Positions 11,181-24,100 of a stretch of 64,000 bases of DNA are shown one piece after another. The position numbers and the translations under genes were made by a program. This stretch comes from Nepenthes gracilis. Its lineage: Eukaryota > Streptophyta > Magnoliopsida > Caryophyllales > Nepenthaceae. The notes below the pieces were generated by a model, which made no database searches, was not told where the DNA came from, and saw nothing but the letters and a program-made list of their open reading frames with translations. Each line of letters begins with the position of its first letter. Positions within the stretch are counted from its first letter, which is position 1. The DNA is taken from the NCBI GenBank assembly GCA_033239525.1, contig BSYO01000008.1, forward strand, positions 15,794,830 through 15,858,829. Reading direction: 5' to 3'.

Positions 11181-11704
11181 ACAAGATTAGACGTCGAACA
11201 GAAGGAAAAAATGGCAAACCTAGGGACTGAAACGTTCGCAGGTGACAAGCAATGGAGGAAATGGTTGGTTGGGGACCAGTGTTCAAATAGCCAAAGCACT
11301 GGTTGGCAACAACGTCATTTGAAGACAACAAAGCGATGCGTCTTTTCACTAGCACCATCATGGCATTTGACGTGACACATTCCATTGCAATCAATGCGCT
11401 CTAATGCCTTTATTGACATGACGATGACAACGTCACTCAGCTACAAATGCCCTGGAGTATCGTCTTCTCGTATCATAGAATGATGGAACTTGGCCTCAGG
11501 CAACACGGGGCCAATTCAATCGGCTGCATCCCGATCAAACATTAGGGTGAGTCACCGTGAGTCAAACTGCCAGAAGATCAAGCTGCTAGTAGGGTTGCAC
11601 CATCAAGTTGACGAAGACCAAGTGGTTGAAGGTAGTATCAAAAGACTCAAATTAGTCAAAGTACACAAGAGTGTTAGAGCCATGCGATGAAGACAGAAAA
11701 TTGT

Positions 11705-12430
11705 TTAGAAGTTTCATTTATTAATTTTCTTTACAAAGTACAAAATTTACATTAGCGAACATACAAGGTAACAAAAAAGAGAAAACTACATTGAACAAAT
11801 ACCCAATGATATTTGCCTAAAATTGGTTCAGGAAAGACAAACTCAGGGAAGACAACTGCAATGAGAAGCACCTCTCGGCCGTGTTCTAGTAGACTATCTT
11901 CCCTTTGAGTGTCCCTATCGGAGACTGAGTGATCTAGGAGATAAAGGGAAAGCAATTCACTGCAAGAATGAAGCATCGGACGCTCCCACCCTCACATGGG
12001 AGGCTCTCCCTTTTAGAGATCTTCTACTGAGATTAGCCATAGCTGATACCTAGCATGGTGATGACGGACCAGTCCTCGGTAGACTCTGAAAGCAGCTTCT
12101 CCAGTAAGCTTCAGAGGCAACCATAGCAGGAGAAACTAATGGTAAGGCCACTTTGCCAGATCTGAGATCACAACAAGAGGAATGCCTGCCCTTCACAACT
12201 CCTTGAGAGGAGGATAGCCGAATGCTAATGGGAGGAGGACAATTATGATAGCCTTATGATTGGATCACCCTCATGACAACATCAAAGAAGTCAAGGGATG
12301 AGTATTATGGTAGACATCAAGCACTTCCTCAAATCTCACAAAACTCCACCCGATCCCAGTGAGAGGCAACGAAAGACCCATGTTGGCTCTGAATTCCCAT
12401 ACCACTTAGCTAATGTGAAGATAAATTATG
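11705..12430 (-). ncRNA. Antisense unit C of element 1 (putative transcript, weak coding)
   Basis: The limits are inferred from a TATA box at 12,455-12,462 and a 3' segment at 11,711-11,750 whose minus strand reads TTGTACTTTGTAAAG followed by AATTAATAAATG. The same 3' segment (TTGTACTTTGTAAG, then AATTAATAAAAG) ends unit C of element 2. A short frame from ~12,382 (MGLSLPLTGIGWSFVRFEEV) shows a faint GxGW...VL..Y match to element 2 (VGWISGDAQVLYEDY) but stops after ~36 codons. It is either a decayed small-protein gene or an untranslated antisense RNA. Typed as ncRNA only for want of a better label. Confidence 0.4.
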
Positions 12431-12454
12431 GGATAAAGTGAAAGAAGTCCCCCC

Positions 12455-12462
12455 ATTTATAG
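12455..12462 (-). promoter_or_regulatory. TATA box of antisense unit C, element 1
   Basis: The minus strand reads CGGCTATAAATGGGG. Downstream is an A/T-rich leader without an early ATG. Unit C of element 2 has CCATAAATAGG at the matching place. Confidence 0.5.
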
Positions 12463-12744
12463 CCGAGGAGGGAGATCGGCAAGCCATCAATAGGGAGTCA
12501 CGTTTGCCACCATCATCCACCGGGAATCGGCAAGGAGTCAATGCTGGGCCTTGAATTAGAGCCGAGATATTTCCAAACAAAGTATTGAATCTCTGTGTCA
12601 TTGTATGGAAAGTTGCAAAGCCCTTGGGAAAAGAGCATAGCCCTCGGGAACTAGTGACTCAGCATCTTAGAAAGGAACACATGAGTTGGCCTAACTGGAG
12701 ACATCCTATCATCCAACTACCTTGAACTGCAGAGGCCCAGTCAC

Positions 12745-12760
12745 CCGGCATGGGGGCTAG
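12745..12760 (+). promoter_or_regulatory. Polypurine tract of element 1
   Basis: GGCATGGGGGCTAG abuts the TGATGGG start of the 3' LTR. On the minus strand element 2 has CATGGGGGGCTAG directly before its LTR, the same tract. Confidence 0.7.
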
Positions 12761-13815
12761 TGATGGGTTCTGCTATGCTATGGGCTAATCTAAATTTAAG
12801 CCGAGCCCACCCCATCAGTAAAGCCCCATGAAGACTGGAGCTCAGAAGGCTATACAACAAACCTAGCTACGGCCAACACGTAATGGGTTGGTGGAGATAG
12901 AGACCGGTTAGGCCCAATAAGCAGCCTCCTATAACATAACCAATCATGGCAAAGGAGCTCTCTAACACAGCGGCAATAGCCTGGCCAATGTAGAGGGCAT
13001 CAACGTAGTAGATGCTTGCCATTGGTGGCCATAGTCAATGCTCAAAGAGAATGGCCACACTTGCCTGTCCACAACATAAAGGATGCTGTCATTGCCAGGA
13101 CGCTACCATCGCCAGCGTGGATCGATGAATTATCTATTGGAATGGCCTTGTGAATGTTGGCAAGGACCATCCACGGTTGCACGGCCACCGCAAAATGACA
13201 ACTAACACCGGTGGCTTTAGTCAGCGACTAGCGACCTATCAATCCCCGTACGACAGTTGTGCAAGCTTTGGCGCCAAAGCCACGTTGGGTCATCATCTAT
13301 AAATATCCCTTTCCACCACTGAAGAAAAGGGAGAAGTCCAAAAAAGGAGAAGGCAATCCAGAGAGAACTTAGGAAGAAAAGACCAAAGAGGCAATCAAAT
13401 ATACAATTCTAATAGATAGCCTTTCCTCACTCACTCTCCCTTCTTTGAAAAGCCACTTCCCGTTGAGTACACCATCCAGAACCGAGCCTTCCAGGAGTAC
13501 TAAAAAGCGACTCTCTGTCAAGCACACTTACAAAGCCAAGCCTTCCAATATTATTCACTCTTCCCTACAAAGTGCATCAACACATTATCTTATATCCTTA
13601 CATCTTTCCATCAGTTGAGAAAGATTTCTGACTTAAGCGTCTAAGAATAAATAGGGAAGTGAGTCTCACATATTTTCTAATATCTTGTTTATTTATTGTG
13701 CTATGCAGTTGTCAAGTCATCAGAGATGAAGATTGGACGCACCGTAGTCTAACCTAACGTGAAAGACTAATTGGTTTCCTAATCCATACTACAACCTGAA
13801 TCTAAGAATGCAACA
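12761..13815 (+). repeat. 3' LTR of element 1 (1,055 bp)
   Basis: It starts TGATGGGTTC after the polypurine tract and ends GCAACA at 13,815. Its last ~600 bp match the truncated 5' LTR at 3155-3761. TATA-like TATAAATATCCC near 13,300 would serve the plus strand. Confidence 0.8.
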
Positions 13816-14639
13816 TATATAAATTAAAATAATTAGATAAATTGGTATATAGGCTAACTGTAATGTATGTACATCTTAGGACAGTCTCATAAATACAACT
13901 CTCTCACTATATCCAGCCATACAAAAAACTATAATACAAATACAATAAGATGCTCCTTGAGAACACAAATACTCATTAGAACTTTTTATTTATGTTATGA
14001 AGATCTATGAAGTTAACATAGTTTCATTCGCTCTTTATTTAATGAGAACCAAAATGTATGGGTTTCAAGCTCCAAATATGCTTCCATCTTGCTCTCCCCA
14101 TTTCTATCTCTCGCTCCATCTATTTCACAATATCCCAATTACACACTTGGACGCATAACCTTGCGTCCCATTCAATTAGCAGGTGTATTATCCTCTTAAC
14201 ACGACTGCAAACTATTAAGTTGTATCAAGATAAATAGTTATGATACTTTAGATCCTATATAAACATATGATTCAAAATTAATTATTTAATCGCGATTTAT
14301 AATTTGTACATGGCACAACTAAAAAATTATCTATTGCAATTGGTCTCCATGTATGATATTTTATAAACGAAGGTAAATCGCATAAAATAGTACATCTTGA
14401 CTATGTTGCTAAGCTACAATTTTATGCATACTTTAGCTAGACATGATCTACATAATTCACATATATGAAAAATAGTATCAATTGAACAACTAATGCATAA
14501 AAAATGATAGAAAATAGAGGATAAGTATCACATCTGGTTTGTAAAGTTAGTTGAACGGCTAAGTCCCTTATCTATAGATTTTAAAACAGCTTGAGCAATT
14601 AACTTTGTGACAAATTAGCATAATCAGTGCCTTGATTAT

Positions 14640-14880
14640 TGATTCCTTATTATGCCCTTGCTCAATTACTTCGTGATTGATGCATGATTCCCTTATATTT
14701 ACTTCATGACTCCTTCATGAGTACTTCATGTTGATCACTTCGTGAATACTTTTATGAGTACTTCGTGATTTCTTTTATGATTCATTCATAATTACTTTGT
14801 GATTTATTTATATATTTCATAATTACTTTGTGATTTCCTTTATGACTCATTTGTGATTATATCGTGATTCCTTTGTATTG
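14640..14880 (+). repeat. Degenerate minisatellite, unit about 20-30 bp (ttacttcgtgattcctttatga-like)
   Basis: Phrases such as TACTTCATG, TACTTCGTGATT, TACTTTGTGATT, TTTATGATTCATTCAT and TTTATGACTCATTTGTG recur about ten times with drift. The period is irregular, suggesting an old array expanded by slippage. Confidence 0.5.
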
Positions 14881-15918
14881 ACCAAGTATTATTAGGTTGT
14901 TAAAGTAACTTTTAATGTTATCTAGCATTGATAGACTGAGGTAGTAAATTATGTATGAGGACGATCTAGAGCTCCAATTTGCCTACATGTTTGAAAGATT
15001 TTGGAGTCGGGGCCTAAGGTAGTATGATACTATTCTACAATCTGTGGATAAGGCAGAAATATATATAAAAGTACTAAAATATTTAGATATATGAACTCCG
15101 AGGTACTCTAGTGTAATCTGCATTATTTGATATCAATGCTACTCTGGTAATCACGAGGATATATTTATATATTATATTTGCCACGTGGAATTATGTGTAT
15201 TGTGTGATTATAATTTATATATAGTCCTGCTATGTGATTTACACTTAGTTTTACTAAAAGGGATGGTTGTAAGACAATCATATATCACTTCAGAGGAGAT
15301 GGCGAATTGCCATGATGATTGATAATTTACCTAACTATTGATAGGTAAATATATTAGGATTAAATTCACAGTAAAAGGAATTACGATCCTTGAAAATTAC
15401 ACTTGTTGAGATAAGACCTTGTGTGAGTTGTGAGCTCGTGGAAACTCTTACTTTATGATCCTTTATGCTTATGAGTGATCGTTGATATTTGAATTTTTTT
15501 AAAATTTTATTGAACTCTATTATCATTATATTCTTAGATTTTGTTATTTTTCTTGAAAGATGTAGTTACTTGTTAGGTATTTGATTTATTTATTATTTAT
15601 TTTCTATTCTTTTAAAGTAACTTACAGGTGCTCTACTTAAAGGTGGCCCAGGAGAGGAAATGGTAAGATGACCTAGATAGAGAAGAGCTTCTATTGTTGC
15701 TTCATTCCATTTTCTATGGTTTATGCATTAGAAGCAGTTGAGTTGTAACATATTTGGTAGGTTTTGTAAGTTCTATAATAGTCTAACAAATGTTATAAAA
15801 GTCAAATTTTATGATTTGTGATATAGAGTTGAGTTGTTATTTAGTGATATATTTGATTTATAGATTTTAGTGTTATAACCTGATGAATTGAGGTTATGTA
15901 ATATGGTAGTTCCATTCA

Positions 15919-15930
15919 TGGTATCAGAGT
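15919..15930 (+). promoter_or_regulatory. Possible initiator-Met primer-binding site of a lost LTR element
   Basis: TGGTATCAGAGT directly follows CATTCA, a possible LTR end. One mismatch separates it from the usual TGGTATCAGAGC. No pol coding follows and no LTR start was found. Confidence 0.3.
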
Positions 15931-17219
15931 ATGAGATTTTTGGGTTTTCAGCGTAATAGTTCTAGCAATGGTTGCGACCAAATTTATATAATTAAAAGGT
16001 TATCTCAAATAGATTGAATTGTCTCATTTTAAATAAATTCTAAACGCATTCTAAACAAATCCATGCAAGAAAAATGTTGTAAAAATAATGACAAACTTGG
16101 GATGTTGAGAAATGTTGAGAAATAAGCCAGTTTAAATGAAAAATGATTTATCAAGTCAATTGCAAAATGAGGAAAGTGGTTCATGCCTCTTTGCTAGGGA
16201 CTTTGAGAGATTTGCAATGCAAAGAGTTGATTCGTGATCTTTGCTTTTCGGGCGACGAATTTACATGCGATTCTCAAGAGAATTATGCCCAAATTGGGAT
16301 AGATTTTTCCTTTTTTTATGAGCTTCATGCCTCTTGTTTGCCCGCCTTCTTTGCCCCTTGAATAACAGGAAAACAGGGGTGGACTTTTGAAGCAAAAGAA
16401 ATGTAAAAAGAGAAAAAGAACAATGGTGTATAAATATAGTGTATGAATAGTGCATTTCATTATTTAAACTCAACAATCTATAACTTATTATATTACAAAT
16501 AAGATAATTAGGAAATTAATCTCACAACATATATTCTGAATTTTTATTTTCAAACTCTTTTTTTTTTTTTTTTGTAAAAAAAAAAATTCTCTTTTATAAA
16601 AGATGTTTGTATTTTTATTTATTTTGTAACTTTTTTTTAGTCTTCTCTTAATTTACCAGAATTTTAGTCTAAATGAAAAGAATAAGAAAAAAATGCACCA
16701 TGTGAGATAAGTGAAATAAAAAATTATCAATAAGAAAGTTTTATTCGCATATGATTTCTCTTAAAAGTAATAAATGACTTAGCGTGGGTAGAGAATAAAT
16801 TTTTTAATGTATTTCTGTACTAGTTTTATTCCATAAGCAAAAATTATTCAAATTATTAACTAAAGATTATAAGATTAATCTTTTACTTAATATTTTAATA
16901 TTTTTAAGTTTTTAGGATTACGTGTATGTTGGCATATGAGTCAAACACGATCCATTTTATATAAATTTTTACATTGAATAATGTCAATATACCAAAAAAA
17001 AAATTAAAAATTAAATTAAATTTTTTAAATTTAATAATAACAAGTTAAAACTGTAAAGGTTCATAAAATTGACGTTTTTTAACATTAAACATGCCTATAA
17101 TGATTACAGAAGGAGAGAGCGCGCGCGTGGGAGGGATACAGCCCGAAAGGGAAAGGGGCACTGTCAGACTGGAAGACCGTGTCAACTCAACACTGAGTAC
17201 ACTCCTACTAACCCAACCC

Positions 17220-17479
17220 CATCAAACTTTCGAGGGTTTGCGAACTAATTTCATCTTGATTCGTTGCCAGATTTCAGCAAATTCCCATTTCCACATTCTC
17301 TAAATCCAAATCTGTGTCGGTGCCTTTGCTTTTGCTTTCCACACTGATGTCTGAACCCTAGATTCTGTTCCCTCGCTCCTACTGAAAAGTTGGGAATCTT
17401 CCGGAATCAACTTTGCCGAATCAGAGCGCAGAATACACATTATATTTCTAATTTCGTCCGATTCATTCATTTTTTTCAG
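17220..17479 (+). other. Likely 5'-UTR exon of the GPI-anchored protein gene
   Basis: A relatively GC-rich block with plant leader character (CCCATCAAACTTTCGAGGG, then CT-rich sequence) ends CAG|GTATGTGCTTCTC at 17,479/17,480, a strong donor. It carries no long plus-strand frame. The next plausible acceptor is CTATCTCCAG at 18,019, or the weaker AAAACAG at 18,110, just before the first coding ATG at 18,138. The 5' limit is a guess, as no clear TATA box was found. Confidence 0.45.
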
Positions 17480-17790
17480 GTATGTGCTTCTCATTGTAAA
17501 TCCACATGTTCTTCGTTATGTTGCCTTTCCTGCAGCCACATTTTCTGGTTCTAAATGTAGATGTTGCTGTTATTGTCTGTAGCGACTCTTTCCATCTCTT
17601 ACTTCTCCAGATAATAGTGGGATGTTTAGCATAAACGAGGTTTTCCATTTACTTCATTCCAACACAGCATCGGGCATGCAACTGGAAGCTTGCCTTCTAG
17701 CCACATTGAAAGTTTGCTGTTTGATTTCTGTAAAAAAATAATTTTAGCAGTCAGACTATATGGGCTTTTACAAACTTGTGACCAGTTAAA

Positions 17791-17828
17791 ATCTTTTTTT
17801 TTTTTTTTTTTTTTTTTTGGGGGGGGGG
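17791..17828 (+). repeat. Poly-T / poly-G tract in the leader intron
   Basis: A run of more than 20 T is followed by nine or more G. It creates a spurious Phe-rich frame (17,690-18,067) and is prone to length error in sequencing. Confidence 0.8.
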
Positions 17829-18137
17829 TTGTAAATGTAAAGATGGTCCAACTCACAGATATTCCGAATATTCATTTCCGTTTCTTGCAACCCATGGGGG
17901 CAATGTTGGCTGAAATCACGATCATCAGATTGTTTTCTTGTTTTAAAATATGTATTTTAATGCTTCTATATTTTCTGTTCCTGTTGTTGGAAATTTGTGC
18001 TCCCCTCATCTATCTCCAGGTCATGATTATGTGCTCAGCCTACTGGGTCTGTGATTTTGAAGTGTAGATCGGAATCGGAAAATAAACATCGAATATTCTT
18101 TGTAAAACAGGGTATTTGGAGATCTCAATGTTGCCAA

Positions 18138-18186
18138 ATGGTTAGTGGCATGATGGGCTGTACTAAGACCATTTCTTACCTTAGAG
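18138..18186 (+). CDS. Coding exon 1 (start and first part of signal peptide)
   Basis: ATG GTT AGT... encodes 16 codons plus one base and ends TTAGAG|GTAAGAG, a near-perfect donor. The frame joins exon 2 as ...YLR-G-TLCQRFLL, giving a continuous signal peptide. An earlier out-of-frame ATG at 18,128 opens a 5-codon uORF. Confidence 0.7.
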
Positions 18187-21100
18187 GTAAGAGAGCTTTG
18201 AAAATCCATTTATAGATTATGTTGATGTGATGGCACTGGAAAATTTTCTATTTCTTTCCCTGCAATACTCTTTCATGGCTATTTAAGTTTGTCAATTGTG
18301 GTGTTCAAGTAGACCTTTGCTTAGCTCTTTTAAGGCTTTTTTGGTGGGACAACATTTGGTTATGAAATCTAGTGTGTTTTGAGCTTGCACTGTTTCCCTC
18401 CATTATTGTTTCATACTTGATATTCAGAATCTATTTGCGATACTCTGACATCTTTTTCTTCCTGACTTCTATTTTCCCTCAAATATTCTGAAGTCTAACT
18501 TGTTTTCAGAATCAAATTTTCCTCAAACTTTTATTTGCACTACTATGGCCTTGACGTTCCCCCTAATATACATACATGTATGCATACACACATATATATT
18601 TAGTTGTTGATGTCAGTAAGTTTTAATGCTAACTTCTCCTAACAACTAACATCTCTGGAAAGTTTGGTTTCCTCTAGGATAATTCAAGATTGCAAATATG
18701 GAAAGGATTCCAATTTCTGTTAGTAGAGTTGTGTTGCTTCTCTTATTATAAATTGGCTACTTTTGCCTTATGAGCTATGTTTATATTATGTGTCACATTC
18801 TTGGCCCAAAACCCGAATTGACTTATTAATTGACTCGTAATTATTTTAAAATAAGACTCTAATTTATGTTTTAAAAATTTATTCTTTAATTAACTGACTT
18901 AAACCCAAACAATACGCCAGGATGCGAACTAGCATTAAACATCGTTGAACGATCCAAATAATAATATAATAACTAAATACAGGATCCAAAAGCTAAACTG
19001 GAAAGTTGCTCTGAAAACTCATAAACAGTTTGACTCAATCCAATAAGGAAAAATATCTTAATCAAACAGAGTATCCAATAATAAGTTCAACTTTTGTATT
19101 GAATTTAACAATGTGCTAATTCAAACGTTATTATTATCATTGATTGATGGCCATACACAACATCAACTGAAACTGAGCAAAAACTACCAATTTGAAGTAT
19201 TGTTACAACATCTAAACATTCTAAAACTCTTCTCTATAAACCTTTTCATAATCCAAAAGTCCTTGCAAGTATATCTAAGCTCACTAATTTGAAAGGTTAG
19301 CAAATAGTGATAAGAATGAGCTTAACACTCAACAAATTATTTATAATTTTACATATGAATATATCGAATGAAACATGGGGGAGCAATGTAATGATCAAAA
19401 TCAGAAATGCTAATAATATTAAATTTTTGATAAAGCATGCAAAAATCATATACAAATATTGGAACATGCCAAATTCATTTAAGCATCGAAAAACATACTA
19501 AATTCATGCTATATTTATGGATATAAAATTTGCAAAAATCATGAACGAATAATAATGTGAAATATACTAAACTCTTCTTAACTTATGAGGAACTAATGAT
19601 CGGTGATGACCTTACCAACAAAGGTTGAATATTGAAATCAGGTTATGATTGTTTCTACATACCCAAAGGCCATGCGCTATTATTCATGACCTGTTGGTGG
19701 ACTAACTATATATTATTTCATATAATTAGGATTAAATGTCACTTTTTTGATTTGTGAATGTTAGGTTCGACCTTTAATTTACAAAAAAATATATTAGGAT
19801 ATATCTGAATATATTTTATAAATTTTCTACAATCGTCAAAATTAAAAACTCTACACAAAATACAAATATACACTTATTTTTTTATATTGGAGAAATTAAT
19901 TTCTTTCATCAAACTCAAAGTAGAATTTTCATTAATTTTCTTTCAAATAAAGAACATTGAGCAACAAATGTGTAACAATTGTTGACATGTACAAACTCAA
20001 GTGTGAAAATTAGTGACATATAAAACTATTTATGCCAAAATTTTAGAAATTTAGTATAGTTTATAAAATTTCATCAATTTCTTGCAAATGGAAAACATGC
20101 AGGAATAAATATGTAAAAATTGATGACATGTAGAAATATAAGTATGAATTTTAGTGACATGCTAGAATATTTATATAGAAATTTCAATACTTAAATATGA
20201 TTTGCTTAAATTTAAGACATGGGTTTTATAAAATTTCATAAAATGTAAATAGATTTACATATATATAAAGTATAATTTGAGTAAGAAATTAACATATGTA
20301 TGAGTATTTAAATAATAAATGCTCAAATTTTACAGAGAAAGGGGCTTAGATGTACTTGCCTTTATTTGGATTTACCAAAAGTAGCTCGAATTCTCTTCAA
20401 ATTCACCTTTTCATTCCTTCTCTCTCTTTTTCTTTCTCTTTTCCTCTTCTTTTTCTCTCTCCTCTTAAAATCCATACTATTTATAAGAAATTGGCGCATG
20501 TCTGTGGGTCACACGCGGCTCAAGCACAAAGGCAAAATCCGTGTTGCGCACGAGAGCTTAATAGGGATGCCAAGATTCTGATCTAACACACACACGTGCG
20601 CCACTCTTGTGCACTTTAGACATGGGTATTTTGTCCAAAATATACTCGTGCATGGGTCAAACTCACGTAAGGAGCCACTCGGGCCTAACTCATTTCTGAT
20701 AATAGTTAATTTTTGATCCAAAGTTGCAATTAACCCTGAGAATTCATTGATTTAATCAAATTTAGGATTATTAAAATAATTTTCGGGATTTATATCTTAC
20801 ATTATGTTTACTTGATCTATTGCTGTGTACTGTCCCTAATCAGTTTTATTTAGAAAATCACTGTTAAGAATCTGTAATCAATGCCATAAGCTATAGCTCA
20901 AATGACATTGTCTGCCCCTTCTCTATTTTACTTGTGTTGAGTCAAGTCAAGACCAAAAGAGTATGAACGACCTGATAATTCTTTTGCAATCATATGTTGG
21001 ATTTTAGTTTTCTGTTACTGATTTCCAAAATAAAGGGTGTAAATGGCTGGGTTTGGGTTGTCCTTCAGCCCCTCCCTCTCTTATGTGGACTAGTATGCTA

Positions 21101-24100
21101 ATCTGTGTAAGGTTTCTTATTCAAGAAAAATTCTATATGTATGCAGGTACTTTATGCCAAAGGTTCCTATTATTTGCTATCTGGTTTTCCACTTTTGAAG
21201 ACCTAGTGGCTCTTCAAATTCTAGATGAACAAAATCATTTTTCTTCGAAGCCTGAGGTTGCTAAGTCACCTAGTTATGCGCTTTTTGATCCAATAGAGAT
21301 ATCGCCTGCTGTCATTCCACATTATCCAGTTCCCATGTCACCTTTGCCTCCATTGTATCCTACATTTCCAACAACATATGATCCCATTTTGAGTGGAAAG
21401 TGCCCTGTAAATTTTTCTGCCATCTCAAGTATCTTGGACAGAACAGCTTCTGATTGTTCCCAACCCTTTGCAGCACTGGTAGGAAATGTTATTTGCTGTC
21501 CACAGTTTAGTAGTTTGCTCCACATCTTCCAGGGGTACTACAGTAGAAGTTCTGATGAATTGGTGTTGCAAGATGCTGTAGCTGATGATTGTTTTTCAGA
21601 CATTATTAGAATACTGGCCAGCAGAGGGGCAAATAGCACAATACCTACACTTTGCTCACTAAATTCAACAAATATTACTGGGAGATCTTGTCCTGTGAAG
21701 GATGTACCCTCCTTTGAAAAAATGGTGAATACTAGCAAATTGTTGGAGGCCTGTGGTACTGTGGATCCTCTTAAGGAGTGCTGCAGACCTGTTTGCCAGC
21801 CTGCAATTGTAAATGTTGCACTACAGCTTTCAGCTGGTAAACTGGCTGTTAGCAGCAGCAAAAATATGTTTGCAGGAACTGTGAATGTCAATGCGATTAA
21901 TGATTGTAAGATGGTGGTATATTCTTGGCTTTCCAGGAAACTTTCATTAGATGCTGCCAATTCTGCATTTCGAGTATTATCCGCTTGTAAAATCAACAGA
22001 GGTATGGTTTTTTTTTTGTTCTTTTTGTTTTCTTTCAGTTTCACTAGTCTCCTAAATCCAATTTTATTTGCCATTATCTTTAGTTAGAATAACCCTCTTG
22101 GGACCGCATTATGTATGAGAATTCATGCACTGGGCAATCCTTTTTGTTACATCTTTTGTTCCAAACTATATGCCCAATGTCCATTTGGAAAATTATTAAC
22201 TTATTTCTTTCTAGTCCTCCAGTTTTACCCTATACTATTAAAACATTTTTTAAAACTTGTAGACTTGTAGAAGAGAAATGACAATACTGGAAATTGTTGA
22301 TCTACGTAGTGGAACTAAGTGTGCATTAATTCTTTCTCTTAATTTTGAGTTAAAACCTATACCATGGATTGATTCACGTAATAATGCACATAAAATACCT
22401 AAGAGAATTGATCATGTTTGAGCAAGTTTCAATCATTGTGACTATTACAGGTGTATATGGTGGTTTCCTAAGGGATGCAATTTTACCCTAATCAAATGAA
22501 TTATTGAGGAAGATTACTTGAAAAACATTTTCAACCTTGGTGTTTGATTCACCGAATACATTGTTATTATATCCTCTTTCATATATAGGCACAACCCTTG
22601 TTTTTCAAGTTTCTAATTCCTTGGAAAACTTCATCCTGTACATGCTGGTTCATAAATTACTGACTGCACCAATCTTCGAAAATTCCATTTTTTTTTTGAA
22701 CTATCAAATTGTATTTCTACCTCGTGAAGCTTATTGTGAATTAATTTTGTGTCCTTAAATTATGGTTATTCTGCATGAACATATAAATTAGGATAGACAG
22801 AGTATCGGTTGTAGTTGCTGGTTGCCTTATTGAGAATTTTTTAGTTTATTTTTCTAGGATAGTGCAAATGTTAATTTTTCTACTTGTGTAGCTTATTGTT
22901 TTTAGTTATCGTGTTCTATTTTGCAAAGCATCTTTTTGATTGATTTATTTTCCATTTGACTCAATATAGATTCCATACCACCAATGTATTGATTGTTCTG
23001 ACAGTTCATTTAAACATTCCATTATATTGCAAACATGTTAATTGCTATCCCTTAATCTTAGATCGATTATCTTGTTCCCTTCCCTGTTTTATTCCTCCTA
23101 TTTATTGTTTCATTTTACTAGTGCTTCTTGAGAAGTGAGTCCGTTATTATGGCTTTGATTATTATTCTTTTATCAACATAAGTAGATTAAAGGTGTGAAC
23201 TCATAGCATATAACTTTTTGAATGAAAAAGAAGGAAATAGCATCACCCAATGGCTTTAATGCTTTATGGGCTTCATTGGAATGATCTCTCCGGCCTTGAT
23301 GGGGAAAAAAAATGGTGAGTTTAAAAGAGCTGTTCGAGGAGACTAAGGCCTTGAATTGCAAAGTTGAGATGGATGTACATGTCGAGGAGGGACAAGGACT
23401 TTCTGGTTTTGGACAATAGTTCCTTACTCTCATTATCATTACTTTCTCCTTACTTTTTTTTTTTTTTTTTGGGTTGTAATTTATAACTCTTTTGATGGCA
23501 ATGAATGATGACTTATCTTTTTTGCGATGAAAAGGAATCAATTTGATAGATCCTGCATGGGTTTTAAGAAAAGTGGGAACCGTCTGTGGATGCCTAGGCT
23601 TGTCCAACAACTGATACAAAGTTAGAGTTGCAAAATCATTTTCTGACACGGAATGGTTTTGAAAATTCAACACTCAAAGCATAAATCAGCAAGCAGGAAT
23701 CAAAGAAGAAAATGGTTAAGGCATTCAGAAGGCTCACTTGCCATGTACATTATTGTCAGAAAGGGAAAGCTTTAGGGAGGTTCTGGCCTGTTATTTTTAC
23801 GTATGGCGTCTGGTTGGTGACACAGAATGGGAGGGGGTATAATGATGAAAAGAAGAGGATGTTAGCAGGAAGAGAACTGAAAAAGTGGAGTGACATTATA
23901 GTATTGTTATAAGAGACAAAGTTAAAGGATGTATTTTTGAAAAGGTCTTGCATCTCGTGGTTCATATCAAAAGGTTGGCAGCTATAGTAGTGGAAAATCA
24001 AGTACATGAGTTAGCCCGACCATCATGCTTTATCCGTTTACTCTTTGGTTGGCAGCATTCTAAGTTGTTGAGCTTTGGCATTGCATCCCTTTTGTTTTGA

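Larger units (their letters stand above)
3155..13815 (+). mobile_element. Element 1: old, internally deleted Tat-type Ty3/Gypsy LTR retrotransposon
   Basis: The direct repeats at 3155-3761 and about 13215-13815 are the LTRs; the left copy lacks its first ~450 bp. The order is LTR, PBS, gag remnant, RT, RNase H and integrase on the plus strand, then a ~5 kb region with three minus-strand antisense units, a polypurine tract and the 3' LTR. Protein similarity to element 2 (42,685-55,363) is clear in RT, integrase and the antisense units, and both have the same kind of PBS. Compared with element 2, about 2 kb is missing between the start of gag and the middle of RT. Stops are frequent in every frame, so the copy is dead and older than element 2. 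No target-site duplication can be defined because the left end is truncated. Confidence 0.87.
13816..17190. other. AT-rich intergenic spacer with no supported gene
   Basis: About 3.4 kb with long A/T runs and only short frames (largest 88 codons, low complexity). It holds a degenerate minisatellite at 14,640-14,880 and a possible LTR end with a PBS-like site at 15,919. The GC rise at about 17,100 (GCGCGCGTGGGAGGG) marks the approach to the host gene's first exon. Confidence 0.5.

Noticed and set aside
14640..14880. CRISPR-like repeat-spacer array
   Set aside because: Units are variable in both sequence and length with no constant repeat. The context is a plant nuclear genome; it is a degenerate minisatellite.
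17690..18067. 125-codon plus-strand frame in the leader intron
   Set aside because: It is held open by the poly-T/poly-G tract (Phe/Gly run), lies in an intron, and has no similarity to known proteins.
21538..22074. 178-codon minus-strand frame
   Set aside because: It lies entirely opposite coding exon 2 of the host gene and mirrors its codons.
23173..23673. 166-codon minus-strand frame in intron 2
   Set aside because: It is Lys/Ser-rich with a poly-Lys run from a T tract, has no motif and no promoter, and sits just left of the LINE remnant.
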